Assembly: GCA_017304685.1 (NCBI GenBank)
Contig: JAFKLR010000004.1
Span: forward strand, 186,001 to 250,000
Length of the DNA: 64,000 nucleotides
DNA from: Sphingobacteriia bacterium
GTDB taxonomy: Bacteria; Pseudomonadota; Alphaproteobacteria; Rickettsiales; 33-17
Direction: 5' to 3'
Part shown: piece by piece, positions 17,358 through 27,659 of the stretch
How the letters are laid out: each line of letters starts with the position of its first letter
Numbering within the stretch: the first letter of the stretch is position 1
Translations under genes and position numbers: made by a program
Notes under the pieces: model-generated
Databases searched by the model: none
What the model saw: the letters and a program-made list of their open reading frames with translations, nothing else
Told to the model about the DNA's origin: nothing

Positions 17358-17798
17358 ATGAAATATAGCCTTATCTTATTACTACTTACTTTAAATCTTA
17401 ATGGATGCTTAAAGAAGGAAATTATAAATGGTAATAATGAACTTTTAATAGAAGATTCTTTACAATTTGAAATAAATAAAACTACAAAGAACGAGATTCA
17501 TCAAGAATTAGGTTCACCTACTGCTGTAGAAGAAATTGATGGCGACAAGTGGTTATATATTGTAAGAAAAATGGATAAAATAGGTTTTCTTAAAGCTAAA
17601 ACTGTAAAACAATATGGTTTTCTTTTTGAATTCGATAATAACATTTTAACTTATTATCAAAAAATTGATTTAAATAATTATAAAAATATAAGTTTTTCTT
17701 ATGAAGAAACTCCTTCATTTGGCGATGATCCAAGCTTTGTAAAAGAAATATTCTCAAATTTTGGAAGATTCAACATTCGTAAGAAAAAAGGTCTATAG
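17358..17798 (+). CDS. bamE: Outer-membrane assembly lipoprotein BamE (SmpA/OmlA family)
   Basis: Lipoprotein of the beta-barrel assembly machine at the inner face of the outer membrane. The start at 17358 gives a compact signal MKYSLILLLLTLNLNGC with Cys17 acylated; an ATG at 17349 is equally possible, and a longer reading from 17307 is not. The BamE domain shows INKTTKNEIHQELGSPT near residue 45, then WLYIVRKM and LLFEFDNN-type strands. Length 146 fits. It diverges from rpmF and ends at a strong terminator. Confidence 0.87.
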   Translation: MKYSLILLLLTLNLNGCLKKEIINGNNELLIEDSLQFEINKTTKNEIHQELGSPTAVEEIDGDKWLYIVRKMDKIGFLKAKTVKQYGFLFEFDNNILTYYQKIDLNNYKNISFSYEETPSFGDDPSFVKEIFSNFGRFNIRKKKGL

Positions 17799-17802
17799 AT
17801 TT

Positions 17803-17840
17803 AAATAAGAGAGAAAATTTAATAACTTTCTCTCTTATTT
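17803..17840. terminator. Bidirectional terminator between bamE and the oxidoreductase
   Basis: AAATAAGAGAGAAA (17803-17816) pairs perfectly over 14 bp with TTTCTCTCTTATTT (17827-17840), with a 10-base loop. The T-rich flank suits both converging transcripts. It abuts the stop codon of the minus-strand gene. Confidence 0.9.
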
Positions 17841-18818
17841 TTATATTTTTGCTATATAAGAGCCTATTTTTGTACCACTTTCAATATCACTATGAGCTTT
17901 TGATATTTCATCAAAATTATAAATATTAATTGTAGGTTTAATAGCTTTCCTTCTCATTAATTCAAACGCATCATTAGCGGCAAGCGTTAATTCCATTTTA
18001 GAAATTTGATAAATATTTAGATCAGGTCTTGTAACAAATAAACATCTATCATCTAATAATGTTAAATCTAAATTATTTGGCCTTCCTGCTATATCACCTA
18101 AAGAAACTGCTACGGCTAAGAAATTCATGCATTTAAAAGATTTAGTTAAATAATCGCCACCAACTAAATCGTATACAATATCAACACCAATATTTTTTGT
18201 TTTTTTCATTATTTCACTTACAAAATCTTGCTGCGTTACATCAATAACCATTTCACATGATTTTAAAGAAGTTAAATAATCATATTTTTCTTTTGAATTT
18301 ACAGTTGCGAAAACCTTTAAATTATAAAATTTAGCTACTTGGCAAAGTATATGACCGACACTCCCTGCAGCTCCATGAATAAGTATTGGCTGTCCTTCTT
18401 TAATTTTCGCTACTCTTTTTAACAAATAATGAGCGGTTAAAGTTTTTGAAAAACAAGCTATAGCAGTTTGTTGATCTATATCGGAAGGTAATTTTACTAA
18501 AAAATATGGGTTAATTACACGATGAGTAGAGTAAGCACCTGAACCTACTGTCGCATAAATTACTTTGTCGCCTTCATTTAAATCCTTCCATTCAACCCCA
18601 TTGCCTATTTTTTCTATTTTTCCAACTGCTTCATAACCTAATACATAAGGGGTTTTAGTTGGGATAATACCTTTTCTTCTAAGTACATCCTGGTGATTGA
18701 TTCCAATAAAATTATGTGCTACAAGAACTTCATCTGAATTAGGAATAGTAGTTTGATCCTGAACTAGTTCAAGTTTTTCTGGACCACCACAACTATTTAA
18801 CCTATATTTTTTTATCAT
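17841..18818 (-). CDS. NADPH:quinone oxidoreductase-type dehydrogenase (MDR family)
   Basis: 325-residue zinc-independent medium-chain dehydrogenase. The N-terminal domain starts KKYRLNSCGGPEKLELV and has HNFIGINHQDVLRRKG. The nucleotide-binding fold carries HGAAGSVGHILCQVAK (about 148-163), a standard quinone-oxidoreductase fingerprint, followed by VDIVYDLVGG. There are no structural-zinc cysteine clusters. It probably reduces quinones or enones with NADPH; the real substrate is not readable. It stands alone, convergent with bamE. Confidence 0.88.
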   Translation of the reverse strand: MIKKYRLNSCGGPEKLELVQDQTTIPNSDEVLVAHNFIGINHQDVLRRKGIIPTKTPYVLGYEAVGKIEKIGNGVEWKDLNEGDKVIYATVGSGAYSTHRVINPYFLVKLPSDIDQQTAIACFSKTLTAHYLLKRVAKIKEGQPILIHGAAGSVGHILCQVAKFYNLKVFATVNSKEKYDYLTSLKSCEMVIDVTQQDFVSEIMKKTKNIGVDIVYDLVGGDYLTKSFKCMNFLAVAVSLGDIAGRPNNLDLTLLDDRCLFVTRPDLNIYQISKMELTLAANDAFELMRRKAIKPTINIYNFDEISKAHSDIESGTKIGSYIAKI

Positions 18819-18888
18819 AAGTTAATACATTTAATTTTTTGATATTTATAGATATTATTGTAATTAATATAAAAAAACAAGATTAAGT

Positions 18889-19017
18889 ATGCACGCAAAA
18901 TATCTTACATATGTAATTTTATCTTATATAGTTTTTTTTACCTGTATAATTTCTTATACTTTTTACACTTTTAAAGAGTGGTATAAAATTAGATCAAATG
19001 ATAAAAAAGAAATATAA
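18889..19017 (+). CDS. ccmD: Haem exporter protein CcmD
   Basis: 42-residue single-helix protein: a short polar start, a hydrophobic stretch (YVILSYIVFFTCIISYTFY), then a basic cytoplasmic end with KEWYKIRSNDKK. CcmD associates with the CcmABC haem exporter and aids release of haem-loaded CcmE. The call rests mainly on size, topology and its position directly upstream of ccmE, which it overlaps by 20 bases; the sequence itself is weakly conserved in this family. Confidence 0.8.
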   Translation: MHAKYLTYVILSYIVFFTCIISYTFYTFKEWYKIRSNDKKEI

Positions 19018-19444
19018 ACGATTATTATCACTACTTATTTTTCTAGCTCTTTTTGGTAGTGGTTTAACTTTAGTTTTAGTTCAATTTAAAGAAAATATAA
19101 TTTTTTTCTACACTCCTTCAGAGCTTAAAAATCAAACAAATTTATTTAATAAAGAAATGAGAATTGGCGGATTGATTGAAGAAGGATCTATAAAAAACGC
19201 CAGCCACTCAAATGAATTTCATATATTCGTTATAACGGATGAAGAAGCAAAAATTTCAGTAAAATATAAAGGAATTTTACCTGCATTATTTAGAGAAAAT
19301 CAAGGCGTAGTCGCAAGAGGAAAATTAATTAATTCTAGTGAATTTTTAGCTAGCGAAATTTTAACTAAGCATGACGAAAAATATATTCCAAAAGAATTAG
19401 AAGATAAACTTAAAGAAAAAGGATATTTTAAAGATGAGAAATAG
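18998..19444 (+). CDS. ccmE: Cytochrome c maturation haem chaperone CcmE
   Basis: Periplasm-facing, membrane-anchored chaperone that carries haem covalently to the cytochrome c lyase complex (system I). An N-terminal helix (LLSLLIFLALFGSGLTLVL) is followed by a beta-barrel with RIGGLIEEGSI, VKYKGILPALFRENQG and VVARGKL. The haem-binding His is H125 in LTKHDEKYIP, with the conserved Tyr129. Length 148 is standard. It overlaps ccmD upstream and the serine hydrolase downstream by 11 bases. Confidence 0.95.
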   Translation: MIKKKYKRLLSLLIFLALFGSGLTLVLVQFKENIIFFYTPSELKNQTNLFNKEMRIGGLIEEGSIKNASHSNEFHIFVITDEEAKISVKYKGILPALFRENQGVVARGKLINSSEFLASEILTKHDEKYIPKELEDKLKEKGYFKDEK

Positions 19445-20483
19445 AGCTATTACTATTTTTTTATTAGCATTATTTTACATATGTTCATTTCAAGTTTATG
19501 CATCAACTTCTATTGAAAATTATTTAAAAGAAAATTTTGAAAGCGGTACTATTTTAGTTATTAAAGGTAATAAAACTATATTTAATAAAGCTTATGGATT
19601 TGCTGATGTAAATAAAAGGGTTTTAAATACTATTAACACACAATTTCCTATTGCATCATTATCGAAAATATTCACTTCAGTCGCTATTTTAAAACTCGCA
19701 GAAAATAATGTTTTAAATATAAACGATAAATTAGATAAGGCTTTACCTACATATAAAGCTAAGTGGTCTAAAGATGTTTCATTACATCATTTACTAACTC
19801 ATACTTCTGGGGTTCCTAATTATATAGAAACAGAAGAATTTAAAAAATTATATAAATCTCCTCAATCTACCCAAACAGTAATTAATATAGGGAAAGATTT
19901 ACCATTAAGGTTCATTCCTGGAAGTAAATATGAATATAGTGGATTTGGATTTAATCTATTAGGTGCTGTTATTGAACACGCTTCTAATATTAAATATGAA
20001 GATTATTTAGCAAATAATTTCTTTATCCCTTTAAAAATGAGTAGAACTTTTATACCCCGTAATAAATTAGTTTCCTCTCTTTATACTAAAAATAAAATAC
20101 TCGCTAAAGGTTATTTAAAAGATAAAAATAATCTTATTGAAACTAAGGGTTTAAATTTAAGTTTAGCTTTTGGTGAAGCAGGTATTATTTCAACAACTCA
20201 TGATTTATATAAATGGCAAAAAGGATTGTTTAAAGGTAAATTATTATCAGAAAACTATTTAAATTTAATGCTTACAAATCACTCACAAAACCATGGGTAT
20301 GGTATATTCATAAGTACTAAGTTAAGTAATGAAAAAGTTTATTATCATCAGGGTCGTATAAACGGGTTTTCCACTATAATGGCATATGAACCTAAAAGAG
20401 ATATTCATATAATTATATTAAGTAATATCATGGAAACAAAAGTGTATGAAATTACTAGAAAACTATTTGAAATGATTAATTAA
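19434..20483 (+). CDS. Serine hydrolase, beta-lactamase/transpeptidase-like (class C fold)
   Basis: 349 residues with a signal peptide (FLLALFYICSFQVYA, cut near residue 24). The SxxK motif is SLSK in FPIASLSKIFTSVA (about residue 80). A YSG motif in YEYSGFGFNLLG stands where penicillin-binding proteins have YxN. HQGRINGF occupies the KTG-like third position. The LLTHTSGVPNYIE segment is typical of the esterase/beta-lactamase family. Likely a periplasmic esterase or peptidase rather than an antibiotic-resistance enzyme. It overlaps ccmE by 11 bases, an odd partner for a haem chaperone. Confidence 0.85.
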   Translation: MRNRAITIFLLALFYICSFQVYASTSIENYLKENFESGTILVIKGNKTIFNKAYGFADVNKRVLNTINTQFPIASLSKIFTSVAILKLAENNVLNINDKLDKALPTYKAKWSKDVSLHHLLTHTSGVPNYIETEEFKKLYKSPQSTQTVINIGKDLPLRFIPGSKYEYSGFGFNLLGAVIEHASNIKYEDYLANNFFIPLKMSRTFIPRNKLVSSLYTKNKILAKGYLKDKNNLIETKGLNLSLAFGEAGIISTTHDLYKWQKGLFKGKLLSENYLNLMLTNHSQNHGYGIFISTKLSNEKVYYHQGRINGFSTIMAYEPKRDIHIIILSNIMETKVYEITRKLFEMIN

Positions 20484-20486
20484 AAT

Positions 20487-21956
20487 CTACTTAAATTTGT
20501 TTTTCAAGTAATTTATATATATTTCTGGATCTAAGTTTTTACCTGTTACTTTTTCTATAAGTCCGCTTGCACTATAAAATGAACCATATTTGTGTACATT
20601 ATTATTTAGCCAAATTTTTGCTGATGAAAAATTTCCATTTCTAAATTGATTAGTATCAATATGCGGTTTAGCAGCGTCAAACCATTGTGCTGCTATCATT
20701 GCACCTAAACTATAGCAAGGAAAATATCCAAAATGCCCACCATACCAGTGCATGTCTTGTAAGCAACCTAAATCATCTGATGGTGGAGTGATATTTAAAT
20801 ATTGCTTCATTTTCGCGTTCCAGGCTTCTGGCAAATCTTTTACTTGAACATCGCCTCTTAAAATTTCCTGCTCTAATTCATATCTTAAAATAACATGTAA
20901 AGGATAGGTTACTTCATCGGCATAGATTCTAATAAAAGATTTTTCTACTTTATTAGAATTATTCCATAAATCTTTTTCACTAACATCTACATTTGCAATA
21001 GATTTTATTTTTTTAGATAAATAACTTAAGAAATCTTTATTTGTTCCTATTTGCATTTCATAAAATAAAGACTGGCTTTCGTGAATCGACATACCCAATG
21101 AATTTCCAACCGGTTGGTTATAATATTCATAAGGCCTATTTTGTTCATATATCGCATGTCCTGTTTCATGGACTGTCGCCATAATTGATTTTAAGCAATC
21201 ATTTTCATCATAATTTGTAGTTATTCTTATATCCCCATATGTTCCACCACAAAATGGATGAATACTTTCATCAACCCGACCATTTTCTATGTTAAAACCT
21301 AGATCTTTCATGATCTCTAAATTAATTTGTTTTTGATGTTCTTTGCTTAATTTAATTTTAGAATAGTTATTATTTTCTCTTTTTTGTTTTTCAATTATTT
21401 CATCAGTAAAACTTGGTAGAAATTGTTTGAGGTTAGAAAATAATTTATTTATCTCTTCTTCTTTTCTACCGTAATCATAGCTTATAAGTAGAGCTTCATA
21501 TTTAGTAACTTTAAATTTCTCTGCTTTAATAGAAGCAATTTCTTTAGTTAAATTTACAATTTCCTCTAAGTAAGGCTTAACAGCTTTAAAATCACCTTTT
21601 GGCTTTGCTTCTCGCCATACAAGGTCACATTCACAACCTGCTTTAACCATTTTTCCGGCAAGCTCATTATCAATGCAAGTTGAGATGTCATATAACTTTC
21701 TTGTTTCTCTTACATTTGCTTTTTGCCAATCATTAAGTTCATTTAATTTATTTTCGGCATTTACAATTAATTCTTCATATTGTTTGCAAGTTGTAAGCTC
21801 ATGATAAAATTTTGAAAGTTCTTCGATTTGTTTATTACGGAATTCCCCTGATTTTATTGGCATCATAGTTGCAGAATCCCAATATAAAATTGAGAGCGCA
21901 TCTGAAATACTACTTAGACGACTATTATATTCTTCTAACTTTTTATACTCTTTCAT
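20487..21956 (-). CDS. M32 family (Taq-type) metallocarboxypeptidase
   Basis: 489 residues from the ATG at 21954-21956; an upstream TTG is less likely. The zinc site HExxH reads VHETGHAIYEQ, with the third ligand region MSIHESQSLFYEM about 30 residues later. WDSATMMP near the start and DVEKSFIRIYADEVTYPLH-like blocks complete the M32 pattern. It removes C-terminal residues from peptides in the cytoplasm. It overlaps the surf1 stop by 14 bases and is the last gene of the cytochrome oxidase cluster. Confidence 0.94.
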   Translation of the reverse strand: MKEYKKLEEYNSRLSSISDALSILYWDSATMMPIKSGEFRNKQIEELSKFYHELTTCKQYEELIVNAENKLNELNDWQKANVRETRKLYDISTCIDNELAGKMVKAGCECDLVWREAKPKGDFKAVKPYLEEIVNLTKEIASIKAEKFKVTKYEALLISYDYGRKEEEINKLFSNLKQFLPSFTDEIIEKQKRENNNYSKIKLSKEHQKQINLEIMKDLGFNIENGRVDESIHPFCGGTYGDIRITTNYDENDCLKSIMATVHETGHAIYEQNRPYEYYNQPVGNSLGMSIHESQSLFYEMQIGTNKDFLSYLSKKIKSIANVDVSEKDLWNNSNKVEKSFIRIYADEVTYPLHVILRYELEQEILRGDVQVKDLPEAWNAKMKQYLNITPPSDDLGCLQDMHWYGGHFGYFPCYSLGAMIAAQWFDAAKPHIDTNQFRNGNFSSAKIWLNNNVHKYGSFYSASGLIEKVTGKNLDPEIYINYLKNKFK

Positions 21957-22650
21957 TTTTAGCAAGTCTCCTTGAATATTCTAAGAAGATAATTAAAAGT
22001 GCTATTGCCATGCCGAACCATGTAAAGGCGTAACCTAAATGATCATTACGTATGTTTAAAGAGATATCTTTACCAATAGGCGGTATGTTATTCTCATAAG
22101 CTTTCATCACATAAAAATCTTTTACATTAATTTTGAAATGCTTACCTATTTCTTTGGGTGAAATATAGTACCATACATTATGTTCAACATCATTTGTCGG
22201 TGTGAACATTTTTTTCTTTTCACCTTCAAGTATTCCACCTGTAAGTTTTAAATTATAATCTTTTTTATATTTATCTTTTTCCTTAAGGGGAATCCACCCG
22301 ATATCAGCAACTAAATAATCCCCATCTTTACATTTAAGTGGCGCAAGTAATCTATAACCTGGTTCACCTTTAAACTGAATAGGACCTGAATATAAAAATA
22401 AGATTTGATCTGCTTTAACAGTGCCTGAAATTTTTACTTTTGAATAAAAAATATCTTCTTTATCATCAAATTTTTTATTAAGTTCCTTACAAGTAGCGGT
22501 AACTACAGGCCGATCTATTTTTTTCTTAATATCGTTAATAATATCAAGTTTAGTATTTAATCTAAATAATTGCCATACCCCAAGCGACACCATGAATATA
22601 ACCATAATTATAGTCATGGTAGTTGGAATAAGTTTGAATTTAAATTTCAT
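21943..22650 (-). CDS. SURF1-family cytochrome oxidase biogenesis protein
   Basis: Two-helix membrane protein that helps insert haem a into cytochrome oxidase subunit I. The N-terminal helix has MVSLGVWQLFRLNTKLD, including the conserved GxWQ motif. The periplasmic loop contains PGYRLLAPLKCKDG and VADIGWIPL. The C-terminal helix HLGYAFTWFGMAIALLIIF is the family ending. Length 235 is typical. It lies 7 bases after ctaE in the oxidase operon. Confidence 0.94.
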   Translation of the reverse strand: MKFKFKLIPTTMTIIMVIFMVSLGVWQLFRLNTKLDIINDIKKKIDRPVVTATCKELNKKFDDKEDIFYSKVKISGTVKADQILFLYSGPIQFKGEPGYRLLAPLKCKDGDYLVADIGWIPLKEKDKYKKDYNLKLTGGILEGEKKKMFTPTNDVEHNVWYYISPKEIGKHFKINVKDFYVMKAYENNIPPIGKDISLNIRNDHLGYAFTWFGMAIALLIIFLEYSRRLAKNERV

Positions 22651-22657
22651 TATTTAT

Positions 22658-23476
22658 TTATCTACCCCAAACGTATACAAATACGAATAAGAATAACCAT
22701 ACAACGTCAACGAAATGCCAATACCAAGCTGCAAATTCAAAACCTAAATGATTTTCTGAATCCATTTGGCCTTTACGCGCTCTAAACCAGCAAACTGCTA
22801 AAAATATAGTACCTATAATTACGTGCGCACCATGAAAACCTGTTGCCATAAAGAAGTTAGAAGGGTAATTTCCACCATTAAAAGTAAAAGGTGCATGCAT
22901 ATATTCAAAAGCTTGGCATAAGGTAAAAAACATACCTAATAAAACTGTTATCCCTAATCCTTGAATAAAATCTTTTCTATTATTTTCAAGTAATGAATAG
23001 TGAGCCCAAGTTACTGTTGTACCTGATAATAATAAAATTAATGTATTGAATAATGGTAAGTGCCATGGGTCAAAAGTTTTAATATCTGCTGGTGGCCATA
23101 CACCTTCTTTTACTACCCATACTCCTTCTAAAATTCCAGGAGTTGCAATAACTGAATGGAAGAATGAAAAGAAAAATCCAAAGAAAAACATTACTTCTGA
23201 TAGAATGAATAAGGCCATGCCTATTCTTAACCCGTTTTTAACTACATTATTATGTGCTTTATCGATAGCAGCTTCTTTTACTACATCGCGCCACCAAGCA
23301 AACATAACATAAAAAATCATTAAAAAACCTAGTGGTAAAAGAAATTTACCTAACATATATTTATGTAAAAATAATATGGCACCGATTGCAGTTGTAAGTA
23401 AGGAAATGGCTCCCATTATTGGCCATGGGCTTGGATTAACTAGATGATACGGGTGCGATTTTTCGTGGTCTGCCAT
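22658..23476 (-). CDS. ctaE: Cytochrome c oxidase subunit III
   Basis: Seven-helix subunit of the aa3 oxidase. It starts HPYHLVNPSPWPIMGA, the standard opening, and has FFFGFFFSFFHSV with the conserved acidic context, EGVWPPADIKTFDPW, and the later FNGGNYPSNFFMATGFHG and WYWHFVDVVWLFLF blocks. Length 272 is usual. It follows ctaG and precedes surf1. Confidence 0.97.
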   Translation of the reverse strand: MADHEKSHPYHLVNPSPWPIMGAISLLTTAIGAILFLHKYMLGKFLLPLGFLMIFYVMFAWWRDVVKEAAIDKAHNNVVKNGLRIGMALFILSEVMFFFGFFFSFFHSVIATPGILEGVWVVKEGVWPPADIKTFDPWHLPLFNTLILLLSGTTVTWAHYSLLENNRKDFIQGLGITVLLGMFFTLCQAFEYMHAPFTFNGGNYPSNFFMATGFHGAHVIIGTIFLAVCWFRARKGQMDSENHLGFEFAAWYWHFVDVVWLFLFVFVYVWGR

Positions 23477-23506
23477 TTAAAACTCCTTACTAATATTTTA
23501 TCTTAA

Positions 23507-24028
23507 TTACCTTTCTGTTATATCAAAAAAAGTATATGATAAAGTTATTTCTTTAACATCATCTAAATTATGATCGTCTTCTAGTTTTGGATCAACATAA
23601 AAAGTTACTGGGAATTCAACTTTTTGATTTGGTAGTAAAATTTGTTCTTCAAAACAGAAACAATGAATTTTCTTAAAATACTTACCTGCTTTAAGTGGAG
23701 TAACGTTATATGTTGCCATTCCTTTTATCATATTATTCGATAAATTTTTAGCTTCAAAATATACTAAAATGTTTGAACCAGTTAAGGCTTTAATATTATT
23801 TTGTTTAGTTTTAAATTCCCAAGGCAAGTTTTTATCAATATTTGCATCAAAATAAACTTTTATTTCTCGCGTACCTATTTTGTCAGATTTTTGTTTAACT
23901 TGGCTTATTGTACCGCCAAAACCTGTAACCTGACAAAATACTCGGTAAATTGGAACAGCAGCGTAGGCCATCATGAACATGCCTAAAACTATAGCCGCCA
24001 TATTAATTGCAAGTTTTTTATTGTTCAT
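23507..24028 (-). CDS. ctaG: Cytochrome c oxidase assembly protein CtaG (Cox11)
   Basis: Copper chaperone that loads CuB into subunit I. One N-terminal helix ends in YAAVPIYRVFCQVTGFGG, a Cox11 hallmark, and the periplasmic domain has the copper-binding CFCFEEQ motif, then LPNQKVEFPVTFYVDP. Length 173 is slightly short but complete. Its start overlaps the coxF stop (ATGA). Confidence 0.96.
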   Translation of the reverse strand: MNNKKLAINMAAIVLGMFMMAYAAVPIYRVFCQVTGFGGTISQVKQKSDKIGTREIKVYFDANIDKNLPWEFKTKQNNIKALTGSNILVYFEAKNLSNNMIKGMATYNVTPLKAGKYFKKIHCFCFEEQILLPNQKVEFPVTFYVDPKLEDDHNLDDVKEITLSYTFFDITER

Positions 24029-24153
24029 TTAATTAATAAATCGGAATATTTGATTACACCTAAAATAAAAAATATAAAAATCATACCAAATAATGCAGCT
24101 AACAAAGTGTAATTTTTATATTTTTTTTGTTTATGAATTTCGTGTAAAGGCAT
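24025..24153 (-). CDS. CoxF-type small oxidase-operon membrane protein
   Basis: 42-residue protein: a basic start with HEIHKQKKYKNY and one hydrophobic helix (LLAALFGMIFIFFILGV). AAAGAGG precedes the ATG. Alphaproteobacterial oxidase operons carry such a short gene, CoxF, between ctaB and ctaG, and this is exactly that position. The stop overlaps the ctaG start as ATGA. The call is by position and topology; its exact role is unknown. Confidence 0.8.
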   Translation of the reverse strand: MPLHEIHKQKKYKNYTLLAALFGMIFIFFILGVIKYSDLLIK

Positions 24154-24203
24154 AGGAACCTCTTTATCAGTAATAATATTAATAAAAATTATTTTTAAAT
24201 TTT

Positions 24204-25109
24204 TTAAATAAAAAATATTTTATCTAAGATTAAAAATGTAAAAATCAGAAATAAGTAGAGTATAGAATAGCCGAATAATTTTGGTGCTAATATGATATTT
24301 CTTGAAACAAGCAATCTTAAAGCATCATATATAAATTTTATTCCTAAAATTAAAGAAGCTGTTAAATAAACCCATGATGACATTTTAATAAAATATGGTA
24401 GCGATGCTGTAAGTACCATCAGTACACTATATACAAATATATGACGCTTTGTAACTAATTCACCATGCGTTACAGAAAGCATAGGAACACCTGCTTCTTT
24501 ATAATCATCTGATTTATAAAGTGAAAGCGCCCAGAAATGTGGAGGTGTCCACATAAAAATAATTGAAAATAAAATTATTGCTTCAAGTGAAATAGAATTT
24601 GTTACAGCAGCCCAACCTATCATTGGTGGAAAAGACCCAGCCGCACCCCCAATAACAATATTTTGTGGAGTGTTTCTTTTTAACCAAATCGTATAAATGA
24701 AAACGTAAAATAAAATTGCTATTAAAAGTATAAAGGCTGATAAATAATTTACAGCTACTCCCATTAAAAATACCGAAACAAATGACATGCAAACGCCAAA
24801 TTCTAATGCACTTTCTGGATTTACTCTCTTTGCAGGAATTGGTCTAGTTTGAGTACGTTTCATTATTTTATCAATATCTTTATCGTACCACATATTAATT
24901 GCGCCAGCAGCTCCTGAGCCAATAGCTATACATAATATAGCTATTGCAGCAATAACAGGATTTATTTTTCCTGGCGCTAAATATAACCCTGCGAAACCGG
25001 TGAATACAACTAAAGACATTACTCTTGGCTTTAGCAAAGAGATATAATCTCTTACGCGTGACTCTTCATGATTCACACTAGTATCTTTGATAGTTATAGT
25101 TTTAACCAT
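24204..25109 (-). CDS. ctaB: Protohaem IX farnesyltransferase (haem O synthase)
   Basis: Membrane prenyltransferase that adds a farnesyl group to haem B, the first step towards haem A for the oxidase. The prenyl-diphosphate-binding motif NMWYDKDIDKIMKRT is complete, followed by the RPIPAKRVNPE block and the second acidic motif in KSDDYKEAGVPML. Length 301 with many hydrophobic helices is normal. It starts directly after the ctaD stop. A haem A synthase (ctaA) is not in this window. Confidence 0.97.
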   Translation of the reverse strand: MVKTITIKDTSVNHEESRVRDYISLLKPRVMSLVVFTGFAGLYLAPGKINPVIAAIAILCIAIGSGAAGAINMWYDKDIDKIMKRTQTRPIPAKRVNPESALEFGVCMSFVSVFLMGVAVNYLSAFILLIAILFYVFIYTIWLKRNTPQNIVIGGAAGSFPPMIGWAAVTNSISLEAIILFSIIFMWTPPHFWALSLYKSDDYKEAGVPMLSVTHGELVTKRHIFVYSVLMVLTASLPYFIKMSSWVYLTASLILGIKFIYDALRLLVSRNIILAPKLFGYSILYLFLIFTFLILDKIFFI

Positions 25110-26720
<1,611 letters not shown>

Positions 26721-26730
26721 CTATACAAAT

Positions 26731-27537
26731 TTAATTAATACTGCTTAATAAGCTATTTTGATTGTAGCTATATTTCTTTTTAGCATCTTCAAGCCATTGT
26801 TTAAAATCTTCTTTTGAAACTGCTTTTATTGCAATTGGCATAAAGCCGTGTCCAAAGCCACATAATTGCGAACATTGACCATAATAAACACCTGGCTTTG
26901 TAATTTTCATCCATGTTTCATTTGTTCTTCCAGGAACCGCATCAGTTTTTATCCCAAATGCAGGTATAGCCCATGAATGTAAAACGTCAGCTGAGGTAAT
27001 TAAAACTTTTACTACAGTATCTACAGGTAATACGACCTGATTATCAACCTCAAGTAATCTTATTTGACCTGGTTTTATATCTTCATCTTTGATCATATAA
27101 CTTTCAAAAGCTATATTTTCTTGCTCAGGATAAATATATTCCCAATACCACTGATGCCCAACTACTTTTAAGGTCATTTCAGATTCAGGTGTTACATCTG
27201 AATAGTATAATGTTTTAAAAGACGGAACTGAAATATATAATAAAATAAATACCGGGATAATTGTCCAAAGCACTTCAAGTTTTACATTGTGTGTTGTTTT
27301 ACTTGGAATGGGATTAAACTTTTTACTAAACCTAATACAAGCATAAACTAATAAAGCTAATACAAATAATGAAACAGCAGTAATAATAACTAATAGTTTA
27401 TCATGGAATTTATAAAACCTCTCCATTACTGGTGTAGCCGGCTCTTGAAAATATGTTTCCCATGGCCTTGGATAGTCAGCGAATGCAACATTCAAAGCTA
27501 TCATCATTAATAACAACACAAACCCAATTTTTTTCAT
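26731..27537 (-). CDS. ctaC: Cytochrome c oxidase subunit II
   Basis: Accepts electrons from cytochrome c through the CuA centre. I place the start at the ATG at 27535-27537, which gives a signal peptide (KKIGFVLLLMMIALNVAFA) and 268 residues; a longer frame adds 27 residues with no support. Two membrane helices precede the cupredoxin domain, with the CuA site GQCSQLCGFGHGFMP (Cys, Cys, His and Met ligands) and the aromatic VVGHQWYWEY. It heads the operon ctaC-ctaD-ctaB-coxF-ctaG-ctaE-surf1. Confidence 0.96.
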   Translation of the reverse strand: MKKIGFVLLLMMIALNVAFADYPRPWETYFQEPATPVMERFYKFHDKLLVIITAVSLFVLALLVYACIRFSKKFNPIPSKTTHNVKLEVLWTIIPVFILLYISVPSFKTLYYSDVTPESEMTLKVVGHQWYWEYIYPEQENIAFESYMIKDEDIKPGQIRLLEVDNQVVLPVDTVVKVLITSADVLHSWAIPAFGIKTDAVPGRTNETWMKITKPGVYYGQCSQLCGFGHGFMPIAIKAVSKEDFKQWLEDAKKKYSYNQNSLLSSIN

Positions 27538-27659
27538 CTTAACCCTTGCGCAAACTATAAAAATTTTGATTAATAGACAATGTCTAAAAAATATCATATA
27601 TTCCGATAAATACAACATTGTTTTTGTTAATATTCAGTTAATTCCTAATAAATGTAATT

